Below are positions 43,703 through 56,808 of a stretch of 64,000 bases of DNA, piece by piece. This DNA is from Baylisascaris procyonis. Its lineage: Eukaryota > Nematoda > Chromadorea > Rhabditida > Ascarididae. The notes beneath the pieces are model-generated. The model saw nothing but the letters and a program-made list of their open reading frames with translations, did not search any database and was not told the origin of the DNA. Location of the stretch: assembly GCA_037389465.1 (NCBI GenBank), contig JAZARR010000088.1, forward strand, positions 1,860,001 to 1,924,000, in the 5' to 3' direction. The position numbers were made by a program, and so were the translations under genes. Each line of letters begins with the position of its first letter. The first letter of the stretch is position 1.

Positions 43703-43734
43703 ATTCTAATCCACCACAAATGATGGATTAGAAT
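43703..43734. repeat. Perfect 11-bp inverted repeat
   Basis: ATTCTAATCCA at 43703-43713 and TGGATTAGAAT at 43724-43734, separated by 10 nt. It is AT-rich and not followed by a T run. Function unknown. Confidence 0.7.
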
Positions 43735-46700
43735 ATTTATCACTGAAAAGATAAGCATCAATCAAATATAAAAATTCGATTGCACAATGCAAATTGGCAA
43801 TATCTTCATTTATAACATGCAAAGCCAAAAAAAAATAAAGTGAATCTTAGTATCGAGTTTTGATCATTTATTTACTCACAGAAATGGCCCATAATTCTTA
43901 AGAGTCAACTTATAAGATAATCCAGAAGTACTTCATCGCAGCAACAATGCGGCAAGATTACGAAGAAAAATTCCTTTCTCCCCCTCCTCTTCTTCGTTTT
44001 CCCTTTTTCCTTCCCTCTCTCTCCCTCTTACCTGCCGTCACTCCGTGAAATATTTTCCATGAAATAGAGAAGTTATTTTAAAAATTTGTAAACTAGCAAA
44101 GAGTTCCGTTTATTTAACAAATTCAAATCATCCAGCTTAAGGGAAAAAGAAATCCGCTGTCTCGCTTTTGAACCTTTTCGATGCAAAAAAAAGCCTTTTA
44201 AATAATCAAGTGAGCTTTGTTGAGTTAAACAATTTGTATGTGGTTAATAATCCAACACATTCATAAGTGGCACAAAAAATTTGCTTCCTGACATAATATC
44301 AGAAAGTTTAGATTTTTTTATTGAAATTATCCTCACCTATCAGTAATATAATTCTCGATTTAATAAGACGATTATCGAAGACGCAATAATGAAATGTGCG
44401 TATTTTGCAAAAAAAAAAAAAATTCATTTACAAAGTGGAGAAAAATTGAAGTGAAATAGTTTTAAAATCCAAATCTGGAACATTCTTGAAAATTTTTCAT
44501 AGTGGTCGACATATAAGGCGTCTCTAGAGAGAAAGAAATCAGAGAACAAAATAGACGACGCTCACGCTTTGATACTCCTTTCAAAAATGATAATATTTTA
44601 CATGTAATGAATTTGTGCTTTTTTGGCAATATTTCTTGAATTGAACCACTTAGTGCGATTGATTCTTTTTATTACCACTAAACTTTTGCGCATAAGAGAT
44701 GCGAGTAACAAAATGACAATAAACATTTAAAAGACGGCAAATGCCTATTGTTGTAGTTGAATAGAAATTCCTGCCTCAACAAAAGATTTTTCTAAGGTTT
44801 TCTCATGTAAACGTTTAAGAGATAGGCAACACTAACACATTTTCTTAGTAAGTATATAGCTGAATAAGTAGTGACATTCATTAAGTTTACCATCCTTGTT
44901 TTTCTACCAGTAACAGTAGAAATCCTTCCTCCTTATATTCTCATACCTGATCAGCGAGAGTCGAAGCCGCCCTCTCATATGCTCCCTTCAAATTGTTGAT
45001 TATATAATCTAAATACCATGGCAATTGTGCATCTGCAATTCTTAGCAGACATAAAGCTCGCTATTGATGTTTTAATAAATTTAACGTGAAATACGAGAGA
45101 ATATAGCAGCAGAGACTTTAATGATTTGGATTATTAATGACCAAGTTGATTAAATTTGCACTTCTAAGAAACATATTCGAGGAACTAATAGTCACTATAA
45201 TCAACTACAGCGCAGCGCAAGATGAATAGCTTTCCTCATTTAGTTTACAAACAAGCAAGTGTTAACTAGACTATGATTATAAGTGAACGCCACTCATACA
45301 ACGTGGCACTCGTCAAATGGTAGCACATTTTTTTATAAAATAGATGAAACTTTTGTAGGTGTTGTAAATATATCATACGAAAGACGAATTTGCACCGCTT
45401 TTTTTAGCTGATAACTCGTATAGGTCTCCATGGAATTTTCACAGTTCCCATCGACGTATAGCTTCAAGATCAACACATGCAAGCAGAATGTAAGCAGGCG
45501 ATAAAACTTCAATGACCGATCCTCTGGGGATGTGTCCAAAGTTGAGCGACTATTCCAATAAGTGGACGAGGAGCAATTACGAGGCGCACTTCGAAAGAGC
45601 ACTATACCTTTTTGAGCGTTTCAAGCAGCATCCTTAGTGCTAGTGACCAGCGAGGAATGTTAGCAAACTGGGCTTTAGCTCGGTCCGCATATGAGCTGTG
45701 GCCTCGAAATTCACTCGACACTTTGCTTGTTGGTCGATGTAGGCGATCAATTGCAATGGGCTGTGACGCGAACAATTTACCGCCTCGCCTAATCGCTCAT
45801 CCTTTGGATAACTGACGTTGTTGCTACCGAAGAGGACATCGTCTCTGATCCGGCGACGTTGATATTTCAGAGGTGGCTACCTCTCCATTCACTCGCTTCT
45901 GTGTTCCTTAATACAGCTTCTCAGGTGGATCCCATCGTTAGCTGCTTATTTATAGCTGCTTTAAATTGTGCAATTGTGCTGAACTCAACGCCTAACAATA
46001 ATCCACTGTAATGTACTGTTATCATTTGCTCAGTTCACTGCACTCTTATGAAGCAGTCCTAACAGCTCGCTTCCTTTGTTTAAGATAAATGTTACGAGAG
46101 CAAACAGGCCAAACATAGACATGCTTACAGCCTTCAGAAGATTACTGCTAGCAAAGACTCTGGCAGCCATCGCAGCAACAACACAAATTCTTCCAAGATG
46201 TGGATCGACTCAACTGCTACGTCACGCGAATATAAAAATAGTCTGGCTGGAATTTATTGCATGGATGTGTAGAAGTAAGAAAAAAAAAAACCTCGGAAAC
46301 GTTGATCAAAAGCTAAAAGAACGTATAGGAAACATAGTGTATCTGTTCGGGAAAAACATAGACTTGATAACCTGAGATGGATAAGATAACCTTCAGCGGT
46401 GAATCAATTGATGTTATTGGATAGCATACGCTTATGAAAGTGAACCTTCAAGTAAAAGCACATGAGAATTGCTCACTAATAATTTTGCATAACAATATGA
46501 TACTCTTGAGAGTAATAAACATACGCATTTTCATGTGAGGTTTTTTTTTTTATAATGAGTATCCACTTGCATTACATTTTGCTGCAATCTTTCTTCATTC
46601 AACAACTGTGGCATGTGCTCTTGTGTGGAAAAAAAAAACAACAGTTAAAGCTGTTGAAATTGTTGAATGTTCTCTCACCTCCGGAAGATGTTTGGTTCCC

Positions 46701-48301
46701 TCATAAAGATCATAGGTGTTATAAAGATCCGTTTTGCTTTGTTCAGAGTGGATACGTTTTGAAAGAAAAACTTTTAAACTTGCCAGATACGAAACAAGGA
46801 GTTTCAACAAGTGAGGAACTTGAGGGATCATAAAACGGTATGGTCGATTTTTGAAGGAGATGATTTTTGCGATTCGGTCCTTGAATGGATCTGTATGCGT
46901 ATATGGAGTTTTAGATTTCCGATGTTTTTTTTTTGAGTTCTAATTCTCAAGTTTCAAATCAAAAGTGGGAGCGAAAGCAGGAACTATAACGGTGGCGCTC
47001 TAAATAAACATTTTTAGATGTTGACAAAATTGCCTTGTTATTTTTCGTCCTTGATCTATCTCACTTTGAATGATTTCATTCACACAGTGAATAAGAACAA
47101 CCGATTGCACTCCTCTTCAGGAACAGAAAAAGTTTCATTTGACGATGTTTTGCAACCAAAAAAAAAACTCAAATATGTTGCATTTAAGATGCAGTTTTTC
47201 TATATGACAATTGTTGAAGGAAACAGAGTTCTCACAATCGTCGTTCCAACAGGGAAAAGCATTTTACAAAACGCAATGTACTTGCAATACCGATATCATT
47301 TGATGAACAAGGATGTGAAATATATCGTGCATGATAGATGTACTAGGCAATAGCTAATAAAGCTATGCCAAAAGAAAAGAACTTCTCAGCAATAAATTTG
47401 CAATGTCACTTATCTCTCAAGGCATTCATCATCAAAAATTATGAAAAGAAGTGTAAGAATTTTAGACCTCTTAAAATTCTGAGAATGTGTGCACTGTGAA
47501 CGGAAGGGTGGAAAGGTATTATAATGAAAAAAAGCTTGAATTCCAGCAGTTCTGGGAGTACCATCGTGTTTTTCTATCGATCTTTTGCTGCTCATAGTCA
47601 TACTAATGGAACATTCCTGATTTTAATGGATGGGAGGATGTATATAGAGGTGAGGGCATATCAATTGCAACGCCTTCCTTACTGCGCTTGAAAATTTAGC
47701 TCTTTAAAGCCCCTTTCAACTTAAATTCTGCAATACTGTTTCCTCAACACCTTCCTTTGTGAAGTGATGTACAACAAATCGCCTTACACGCGTGACGTGG
47801 GACATTATGTATATGATGCAATGCACTGTGTGTAGCGCATATGCAGCTGTCAGGACTTCCATACTGCGTGTGTTCGGAGCTTATCGTCACCTCTCTCCCC
47901 TTCCCCACCTACTTCGGGAGCCCATATAAAGACAACGATTTTGGAGGCAAGGACCCTCGTGGGGAAGCCGTGGCCCAGAAATCCCACTGGGAGATTTTCT
48001 GAAAACAACCCTTCTCCCCCTCCCTTTCCAAGGAAGCCGTTATGGTCTTTCTCAACTTTGTAAAGGATATTATTAAAGCGGATTACATTCATGATGAGAA
48101 AAAACTCCGTAGACTAACGGAAACATAAAGAAACTATGCAAAGCCATGTACTCGAGCAAACACACTGAAAAGAAATATGACGCATAAGTGTTATTCGAAA
48201 AACAGCTGTCAATCAGGAGAGGATACGAGGATATAATTGAGTTAATAGAAAGCATAATGAAAAATAACATAAGCTAGAGCTGGACGACTGAATGTCGATA
48301 T

Positions 48302-48740
48302 TTGTCCATATGCAGCCAGACAACAAACAAAGTGTCAGGGCTTGATGGAATTACAAATAAAATGCTGAAATTGGGCATAAATCGTATCGTGCCAGAACTA
48401 TACTGTCTTTATGATTGCATTATTTTAGCAGAAAAACATCCTGAAGGGTGTAAACTTGCAAATGCGACCATCATATACAAAGACAGCGATGAAGCGAAAA
48501 ATGAGCCAAACTACGCGTCTATGTTACACCTGCGCTTCGTGCTGAAATCCTTTGAATTTTTTGTTTACATACAACTTTATGCTACAGTGGAAATGAAAAT
48601 TTCACGTTCCCAGCATGCTTTTCGCAAAAAACCTTCCAATATAGACTCATTTAATCGAAATCATAGACGAACTGAATCTCGCAAAATAAAAGCGCTGTAT
48701 GATATACATTGTTTAATTTGATATCAAGAAGGCTTAAGCC
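48302..48740 (+). pseudogene. Fragment of a non-LTR retrotransposon reverse transcriptase
   Basis: An open frame to 48721 carries the early reverse-transcriptase blocks of a LINE: VSGLDGITNKMLKLG (usual form K-S-P-G-P-D-G-I), CKLANATIIYKDSD (usual W-K-x-A-x-V-x-P-I-x-K), EPNYASMLHL (usual P-x-N-Y-R-P-I-S-L-L), KSFEFFVYIQLYATVE and SRSQHAFRKKPSNIDS (usual Q-x-G-F-R-x-G-x-S). The frame closes at 48719-48721, and in another frame DIKKA (usual D-x-x-K-A-F-D) follows at once and hits a stop. So a frameshift separates it from the catalytic blocks, which are not found. No endonuclease domain, poly-A tail or target duplication was recognised. An old, inactive fragment; clade (CR1/jockey-like or other) undecided. 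Confidence 0.7.
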
Positions 48741-51700
48741 ACCTTTAAGCCATATATGTTCATCCATATGAGCCATACAATATCCCAAAGAAAAGCCATC
48801 GCTGTTGGAGTCGAACAAGATGCCGCATTTCTCTCCCTTCTTCCCTCATCTCCTCCCCCCCTCCCCCCGCCCCGTTCTCCTCTCTGCTGGTCTTTTCTCT
48901 TTCCGGCCTCGAAAGAAATGCAGACGATATACAACCAATTTTCAACTTTAAGGGGTGAAAATTATAGAAAGTAACAAGAGAAATAATGCTTGATCTGCAT
49001 TACAGAGGCAATAATTAGCAGAACCTTCACGAATCAATGCTCCTAGTTCGATGTAGTTTTTAAACTGCTTTAGTATACTTCGTTCCCTACGAAATTTTGA
49101 AAACTATAACATCTTATGCTTCACTACCTCGCAAATTTCTTAAATTATATGACACTATGCTATGGCACCAAATTTTCATTAATTATGCAGTGATATGCTG
49201 TATTGAGTAAAAATATTCGTGAACTACATTATACTTCAGAGCAACAAAAGATTCTAGAAGTGTACTACACTATGTTCTACTAGCCTGAAAATTTTCATAC
49301 ACTTTACTCGCCTTTATCGCGATATGGTATATATAAACCTTGGGGGTAAGTTATGAATACTTTTGCGAAGAAAACTGCCGATAGTAGAGTTCCATTCATT
49401 TATGTCAAGAGAGATGAACCACCTCCGGTATGCACGGCTAATTCTGCAGCTTGAAGCATTCTGATTCTCCGCGTTCGAACAAACACTCGAAAAGAAGTAA
49501 CTACGACAACATTTGAACAATAAGACCGTTCCGGTGTTCTTTGTTTATTGTTGATATTGTCACATTGAATAGACGTTCGATTTCCATGGATTCCAAGGGC
49601 GGTGACGAAGTCCGAGAGGCTAGCACGATATCGCAAGTTTGTTCTCATTTAGAAGTGGGCTAGTCGTTCAGCCGAATCTCCTTCACAGTGCTCAGCTCCT
49701 TGTAATAATCGACGATACTCGGCAGTTATTACAGGCGCAAAACAGCATGAAGAATTGTGATGCAATATGTCTAGTTATTACCCGCAGTCGCGGACGAAAT
49801 GCAGAGTTTCATCACCATCCAACATTAAAGGTGCTAAATGGCAATGATAAGCATTTGTAAACACATGTATTCATACCTTATTTCCCCTACTTCCATTCTC
49901 GATGAACGAGAAAAGTGACGCTAATGCGTTGATAGTGTTATGTTGAAGAATATGAGCATAACTTAGATTGGATTTTCACGAGTTTAAGGTGTTCAACGCA
50001 TCTTAGAGTTCTTGAGCAAAAAACTGCGCTGTGCTAGGAAAAATGCTTATGAACAAACAAGCTGGTATGAGGATGCCGTCTCTATCATAATATAAAGCCT
50101 GCTTAGCTTGATAGAAGCTTGAGATTGTGACACTAAGTTGCATCTTTCACTTGAGGCAAGCGGAGGTTGAACCTTTATTAGATGCTGGAGGCTCAATTAG
50201 TCACAGTGCAGGCGAATTCGAAGCAGCTTACCTGACGTTGCCGCTGAATTTCGTCGTTATTCGGAAGCGTTTCACCTTGGGGTAAACATGGGTCGATTTT
50301 ATAAAGGGTACGTATAGGATAATATATCGATTGTGATCGCATAATGCAACTTTCCGCATGCGGAGCGCACTCAACAACGGAACAATAACGCGTTAGATGA
50401 ATAGATTTTGCATTCCGCAATACAGATCAGTGATCTTAATGACCTATTGAGCGTATTGCCGCAATGTTGATGATCGCTTTATACACTGAAACGACGGCAA
50501 TGAAGTTTTAGAGAAATTTTTCGAATTGCTGAGATCCCTTGAGAACGCGAATGTAATGTAAGAAAGATGCTCGCTGGATAATGGCATTGATCGGTAAGAC
50601 ACCGTTCAATGTGAATAGCAATCGAGAGTGCTTGTTGGCCAATTATACTGGATTAGAGGGCATTGAAAGCTGATTTCGTCGAGAATTCCGCAAAATTGCA
50701 CCATTTGAAAATATTAGCAATCATTCAAAGTGTAAAAATAATAGTGCCACATCGCTTTATGGCCTAGCGGATGTGTCGCATTCACTTTAAGTGAAGCGGA
50801 GTTTATAGTTTAAAAAATTTTTTTTTTAAATATGATTGATCATAAATTTGACGACACCTAACTATGGTCAATCCATATTAGCAAAAAAAAAAAAAAAACC
50901 GTTCATCTTTTTCACCGCGCAAATGTGACTAGTTCATCACAATTTTGTCGCAAAAATACGATGGAAATATGTTCGCATATTTAAAGGAGGAAAAAGATTG
51001 AAAAATTTTTTCATAGTTTTATCTTTGGTTTATTTATTTAAGGGTTTCATCGCTTTTAATGAAGGTAATTTTCTACCAAAGCCGTCATTTCCCAAAACTT
51101 ATGAAATTTCAAACGAATATATTAGAGTAGTTGATCAGATAAGAAAGCAACACAGATATCGCTTATCGAACCGAGTGCTGCTTATTAGGTGATGCAGAAT
51201 GTGAAGGCAACCGTAGAGCTTTCAAAGTTGAGGAAACATTGAAGAAGTGTGCTTGGCTCAGCGTAATCTCAGGCGCATCTAATGATTGATTGCCCTGAAA
51301 GTACGAAATGGCCGCATGACGGTTCTCGACGCATTTCAACACCAATCTATAACGAAGGGGTGAACGATAGCATATTACTGCTAATCCGGGTAAGTTTAGG
51401 GTGTTGGAGTGGGAATTACCTTCCATAGATATCGTTTTACTCAAAATTCAGATATAATTTAGGTGTTCCTAAGAGTTTAATTTAGGTATTAAGATGGGTT
51501 TAGGTACGAATTTAGATATAAACGATACATAAATTTTTTTGTTTCACGATTGCTCATGCTTTTATCCAAACATTTGTCGTTGCAAAATGTTCAAATTCAG
51601 TATCTTCAATATCAGGGAGGTAATACAATACCGTTGATGCGCTTTTCTAGTCACTAACGATGATGCTTATTCATATAGCTACCCATGTGTTGCCGAAGTC

Positions 51701-54700
51701 GCCCAATTATGCTTTCCTCAGTACGTACGATCATGATTACGACTCTTCGTAGTTACGTTATATAAATAGGACACAAAGGCTAAGAGAAGAGTGGTTTATA
51801 CTGAGTTTATGGTTTGAACTGAAAGTGCGTTTTTATCGAATAATTTGGGTCGGTAACTTGTCAACTTTTTTAAAGCACTTTTCGTTGCAATTTCGATTGC
51901 AATTCTCATCGTAACCTTTCCATCAGAATGGGATTTCTCAGTGAAAAGTTCCACGTTTAAAGAATTGGGCATATGCCACAATGTGCTATAGACACACTAT
52001 GCAGCTACATTTAATATTAGAAAACACAACCTGAAAATGATGAAAATTGCTTACAAAGAAGAAATCATCGACATGCTATCAAAGATCTTGAAAACGTCAG
52101 CTCATCACTTGCGCTGATAAAAGAAACGAGTCAACTGAACGCTAAAACAGGCCCCACAAACAATCTCCCACGGAAAACTGGTGCAAGCGTACAGAGGTCG
52201 AGCTCAAGAAAAACGGATGTCTCAGCTTTATTACAATCAAAATCCATGAAGAGCATATAGAAAACCCAATAGTGGGAAAGGATATCCGTGTGGAAGTGAA
52301 CTGCGCAAAACAACTGATATCTAAAGCATAAGTAGTGACAAAGTGTTCCGCCACGGAGTTCGCAGCAGTGGAAAGCTCCGACCCATCAAGTTATCCTTCA
52401 GAGATGTTCAAATACCAAACATGATCATTCCAATCATAAGTAAAGATACGTTCTCCAAAAAGTTGATGTAGTTTATGGCAAGATTCATAAAAATCCTCGC
52501 CATGGCGAATCCAGAGGGGATATGAATGACTACGACAGCGCTATATAATGAACGAAGGAGAAGGACGAGGGGCATACTACCTGAGTGATGATTTCGAGAT
52601 TAATGAGATGGACAGCCAACACAATTAAAAAGACTGCCACCAATGGGTGAATAGGATGAAGGGAATGTTGTTTGTTTTGGAACTGTAGACAACGCGTTCA
52701 TAGGACTAAGCATCCCTGTAAGAATGCAAGAAATCAAAGGAGAACTATAGCACCAAAGCATGAAATATTTTATAATTTTATGACAAACCAGTTACCGATA
52801 TTACTGTATTAGAACATTGACAGTTAAAATATCATTTTTCATCTTCAACCTTAAGACCGCAGTTGAAAATTCACGGCTTTGCGAATATCTATTTTCCAAG
52901 AATCTATTGAACTGTCAGAAAATGCTAATAAAGCTCTTGCGTACAATCGTTTTTTGCATGCCTTAGAGAAAATTAAGTGATTTAATGATAGACTCAGACT
53001 GCTCGACCACATTGCGGTTTTCATGAGATCAAAAAAAATTATAATCAAAGAACACCTAATTCTACCGAAATTTATAGAGGACGGGGAGAAATCCAGCTTC
53101 GAAAACTTTAACACTGAGCTCGATGAATAAAATTGGACGAAATGGACGCCATATTCCGCAGAGAAACCATGAAACTTTCAACAATACCGTATCTATTACC
53201 CTCACGAACCAAAAACGCGAGAAGTGCATGCCCTTAGCAGTAATAAATTTGACGAGAAGAAGAATCCGCATCATGAAAGAAGTAATTGTTAACCTCTAAA
53301 ATAACCATCTCAAAGAGCTTAAAAATGTCAGGAATATCGTCACAGGAATGTCGATAGAAAATGAAAGTAAAGGAGGAAAATGAGTCGATAAAAAAAAGAT
53401 GCAAAAGAAACTGGGAACTACCGAAGGAGGTAATGGATCAGAACTGAAAGTGCCAAGTGTGCAAAATACTGGCAAAAGAGATGGAGCTCGATAGTGAGTG
53501 GACAGTGGTTGCTCGTATGCGTCAGGAATCTTAACGGACACCGATTCTCGTGAAATTGTCCACGAGGGAGACCAAGATTTGAGGATTCCAGAGGCTGCTA
53601 AATGGATAAATTGCAAGAAGTAGTGCAGATGTCAATGACGATGATGAGCGATGAGATGCGGGCTTGCACACGACATACACTGGAAGGCATACCGAAAATG
53701 GATAAAAACTAAAACCAAAAGAGACGACCATCTTGTTCCTGATGACGGAGGTGCACGAAAGAGATTACTCAGGAGTTTGCGATGCGCGTGGAAGATCAGC
53801 TAGTTACTATAAGTAGAACATGGTTCATATATCTTTCAACAGAAATTTGACTGAAAACCGAAACTTCAATCAACCTTTACCAAACGAAAGGAAAACACCT
53901 GTCGGTCATCTTTTTCTATTGCGACCGAGATTCGCTGTTTACCAAATACCGTTGCTCGATAGCCAAGCGACATTCTTAAAATTCGTTTGCTTTTGATCAA
54001 TTTTTGATTGAGAATCAGGGCCTTTGGTCGGTTTCCGATCGAAAGAAATTTTTATCGGTTATCGTCAAAAATCTGCTGTCTTTTTCATATAGATTTGCTG
54101 AAACATGTTTGCAATTCTTGAAAAAAAGAAGCTCAAATAAATATTTCAGTACATTTCAGTATACATTAGATCAATGACTGATATAGAAATGGTATAAATG
54201 ACATCGGATACAATTCTTCAAGACTTTCTGTAAATTTTAAACCTAATTGCTGAGCAGCATGACTGCAATGTGACAAAAATGGCCAATAAATTTACTCGCA
54301 CAAGTATTCCTTATTATAAAGACAATGGACGCAAATTCATCGCGTTGTGAATTTATTTTCTGCAGCCTTATATAAGAAGACATTTTAATTCATAAATCAT
54401 CGATTGCTTTTGTTTACCTGCCGACTAACTCTTTCTGAAACATAGTAAAGTCTCATCAGCTTTCTTCAAATCCACTGGGTTTCCTTTATAAGATATCAAT
54501 TTGAAACTGACCGACACCTTGATGAATCAACCGGAAAATATAAGTTGAGAATTTCGCTGATTAATTCAACCGCTTCGAGAGCTCATTCTACCGCAGAGAT
54601 GAGAAACATTATTATATTATTCATAGCAAATACCTTACAAATCATCATTTCCGAAGTATGGACCAGAAGCAGACACTATCTTCATTTCTTTTCGAATGTG

Positions 54701-56481
54701 TTTCACTGGCATCTAACTTGAAGAGGCTCAGAAATGAATGTTGCGATATGCTAAAGCCATCATAGAGCGCAGTTTTTTATGCTTCGTAGCAAGCAATCGC
54801 GCGTTTTTTAAGGTTTCTTTTTTCTCCATGGCGGCAATTTAACAGTTGGCATTCGCCGCATTCATGAAACTTGCCGAATATTCGATATTCTTTAGAATTG
54901 TGCGAATAAAAGTGAAAACTACAACAGAGTGGAAATATCGCTTTTATTGTTGTGCATACACGTATACTAAATCTGCCTCATCTATCACCGCAATACCAAC
55001 TTTAAGTGCTGGCTAATTTCTGAGTCTTATTGAACCACTAGCTGAACGATTGTGAGAAAACAACAATGAAGCACAACAATTCGAAGTTGCAATTTTTTCA
55101 CATGAAACTTTATGCAACAAATTTGACTGTATGAAATATATCCTCGCTATTATCTTCGTTACTAAGTATGCGCCTTTATCATTTTATTGCATAAAGCTAG
55201 CAATGCACTACGTTTTACCATAATTTTTTAGCCTGTTTTGTCTTATTAGGAGCACCATTTAACGTATTAGAATCATATTTGCCTGCTAGTTAGGGCATAC
55301 CTGATTTGCATAAACGTCACAATTGTTTTCCAGTGCAAACGAATAGTTGTAATGGGGATTACATAGAGAATATTTTAAAAAGTATAGGACTATCACTTGA
55401 AGACATTAAGAGAATCTTAAAAGTTTACATTTTGGAATGTAAAAATTGAAAAAAATGAAGTGCATTTTTGCGCATTTTAAAACAACTCATGCAAATAGAA
55501 TAGTTGTCAATCAAAAATTTTGATAAAAAACATCATCAGAAATTTTTAAAACGAAAAATCTACTGGGAACACTTAGAAAAATTCAGTGGATAGAAAAAAT
55601 TTATTTCCTTCAAGTAGTTGAACTTGATTATAAAAGGAAATGCTAGCAAAAATGCTAAACAAATGCACCTATATGTGGAAATGTATGGCTTCGAGTAATG
55701 TGTCGAACAGTATTGGCCAACTATGTTGCAATGGTCAGTCATAACATGATGGTCCTTAGGACTGTAACTTCATAGACTACTAACCTCAAAAGTAATTTTT
55801 ACAATAAACTGAAAACGAAATTGAATCAGGCTTAATATTAAACTTACGTTACAGCAATATGTCGATCAACTTTCACGCGCACCGGCTTAACTCAATAGCA
55901 CCTTATGAGTGACGCACGTTTTATTCGATAGAATTGAGAAGTGACATGTAAAATTCCCTTGAGGATGAGAATTGCTGTTTGCATCAAAATAGTGTATGTG
56001 TGCTGTTACACATTGCAAAACTAGAAATGCATAGCGTGTTTATGAGACATACGAACGGAAAAACATATGAGCAAACCAATATTTTATTGAGGGTTTTCTT
56101 GAGCAACTGAATCAGTTGAAATATTTATGCATCAAATATTTGTGCATCTTCAATATTTAGCAGGTAATTTATGATATCGATCAACTGGACGAGCGAAACT
56201 ACAATTGCACACTTTGAAGAATTTACTTCGAACAAGGTACGACGGCGAATCGAGCAATGCAAGCAATCGGCTTTCGAGTTGAAATGCCTAAAGTGGGGGA
56301 GGGGAACTTAAATGAATGAACATATAGGAGAGTGCATGAAACGTCTTTCGACGGCAACGAGCACGAGGCTGACTGCATGAAACATCTATCGATGCGCTCT
56401 GCGCACTAAGCTTTCAATTGATATTATAATTATAATGCACTGTCTATTTTGACGGAAATGTTGTTTGACTTAATCAGACAG
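48741..56481. other. Gene-poor region with low-complexity DNA
   Basis: Starts with a pyrimidine-rich tract (48832-48905). A tRNA A-box-like string is at 50760-50771. The frame at 50998-51192 looks like a signal peptide plus tail but has no ATG. An 80-codon frame without ATG (52019-52258) and a degraded purine-rich stretch (about 52030-53800) could be remains of a mobile element. From 53.9 to 56.4 kb I see only AT-rich DNA with short random frames. Confidence 0.4.
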
Positions 56482-56808
56482 GTGGCATTCTTTGAACCAG
56501 GAGCTTTGCCCGAAAACCTAAAAAAGCTTTACCTCACTCGAAAAGCTTTAAACGAAAACCTTTTGCCGGTTCTTGAGGTGTACGTACTGCTTCAACCTGC
56601 TTTGGAAAATGATCCACGATTATGCAGTTATATCCATCCCCTACTGTGAACATGCCTGTCTTCAATAGATCGACAACTACGTGGAATGGCGGATTTGCTT
56701 GCGCTGACTGCAAGGACTGTAATTATTCCTCCGCTACCTCGTGAACGCCCAAACCACGGGCGTTACGTTGGAGCGATCGCAGCAGAATCAGCAGTAGTGC
56801 TTTCCAAG
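56482..56808 (+). CDS. Two-exon fragment of an unrecognised gene
   Basis: Exon a 56482-56626 follows an acceptor (CAGACAG); exon b 56669-56808 ends at a donor (CCAAG/GTTGGT, the same donor sequence used twice in sqv-4). They join in phase across a 42-bp intron with a weak donor (GTTATA) and a good acceptor (TCTTCAATAG). The joined peptide has VAFFEPGALPENLKKLYLTR, LPVLEVYVLLQPALENDPRL, then RQLRGMADLLALTARTVIIP and NHGRYVGAIAAESAVVLSK. It reads as a soluble helical protein and is much less random than neighbouring frames. I do not recognise the family. An in-frame ATG at 56458 would make exon a the first exon instead. Flanking exons were not resolved; candidates are at 56200-56330 and 59320-59505. 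Confidence 0.45.

Larger units (their letters stand above)
40229..48301. other. Gene-poor region upstream of the K2P channel
   Basis: About 8 kb that should contain the K2P first exon and promoter, neither identified. Contents seen: a tRNA-like relic (40554-40620), a poly-A run (about 41562-41584), a C tract (43089-43104), an 11-bp inverted repeat (43703-43734), a pyrimidine-rich stretch (43974-44031), and a GC-richer patch at about 45420-45830 with open frames on both strands but no recognisable domain. The open frame at 47018-47353 is also unassigned. Nothing here is called as a gene. Confidence 0.45.

Noticed and set aside
45333..45815. GC-richer open frames on both strands
   Set aside because: No motif, splice context or strand preference; composition alone is not enough to call a gene.
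47018..47353. 111-codon frame with a P-T-G-K-S string
   Set aside because: A lone Walker-like string without the rest of an ATPase or helicase fold; probably chance or very old element debris.
50998..51192. Secretory-looking small protein with a hydrophobic N-terminus
   Set aside because: The frame starts with TTG after an in-frame stop; there is no ATG or convincing acceptor.
52019..52258. 80-codon open frame without ATG, Ser/Lys-rich
   Set aside because: Low-complexity composition, no recognised motif and no clear donor; could be LINE ORF1 debris but cannot be supported.
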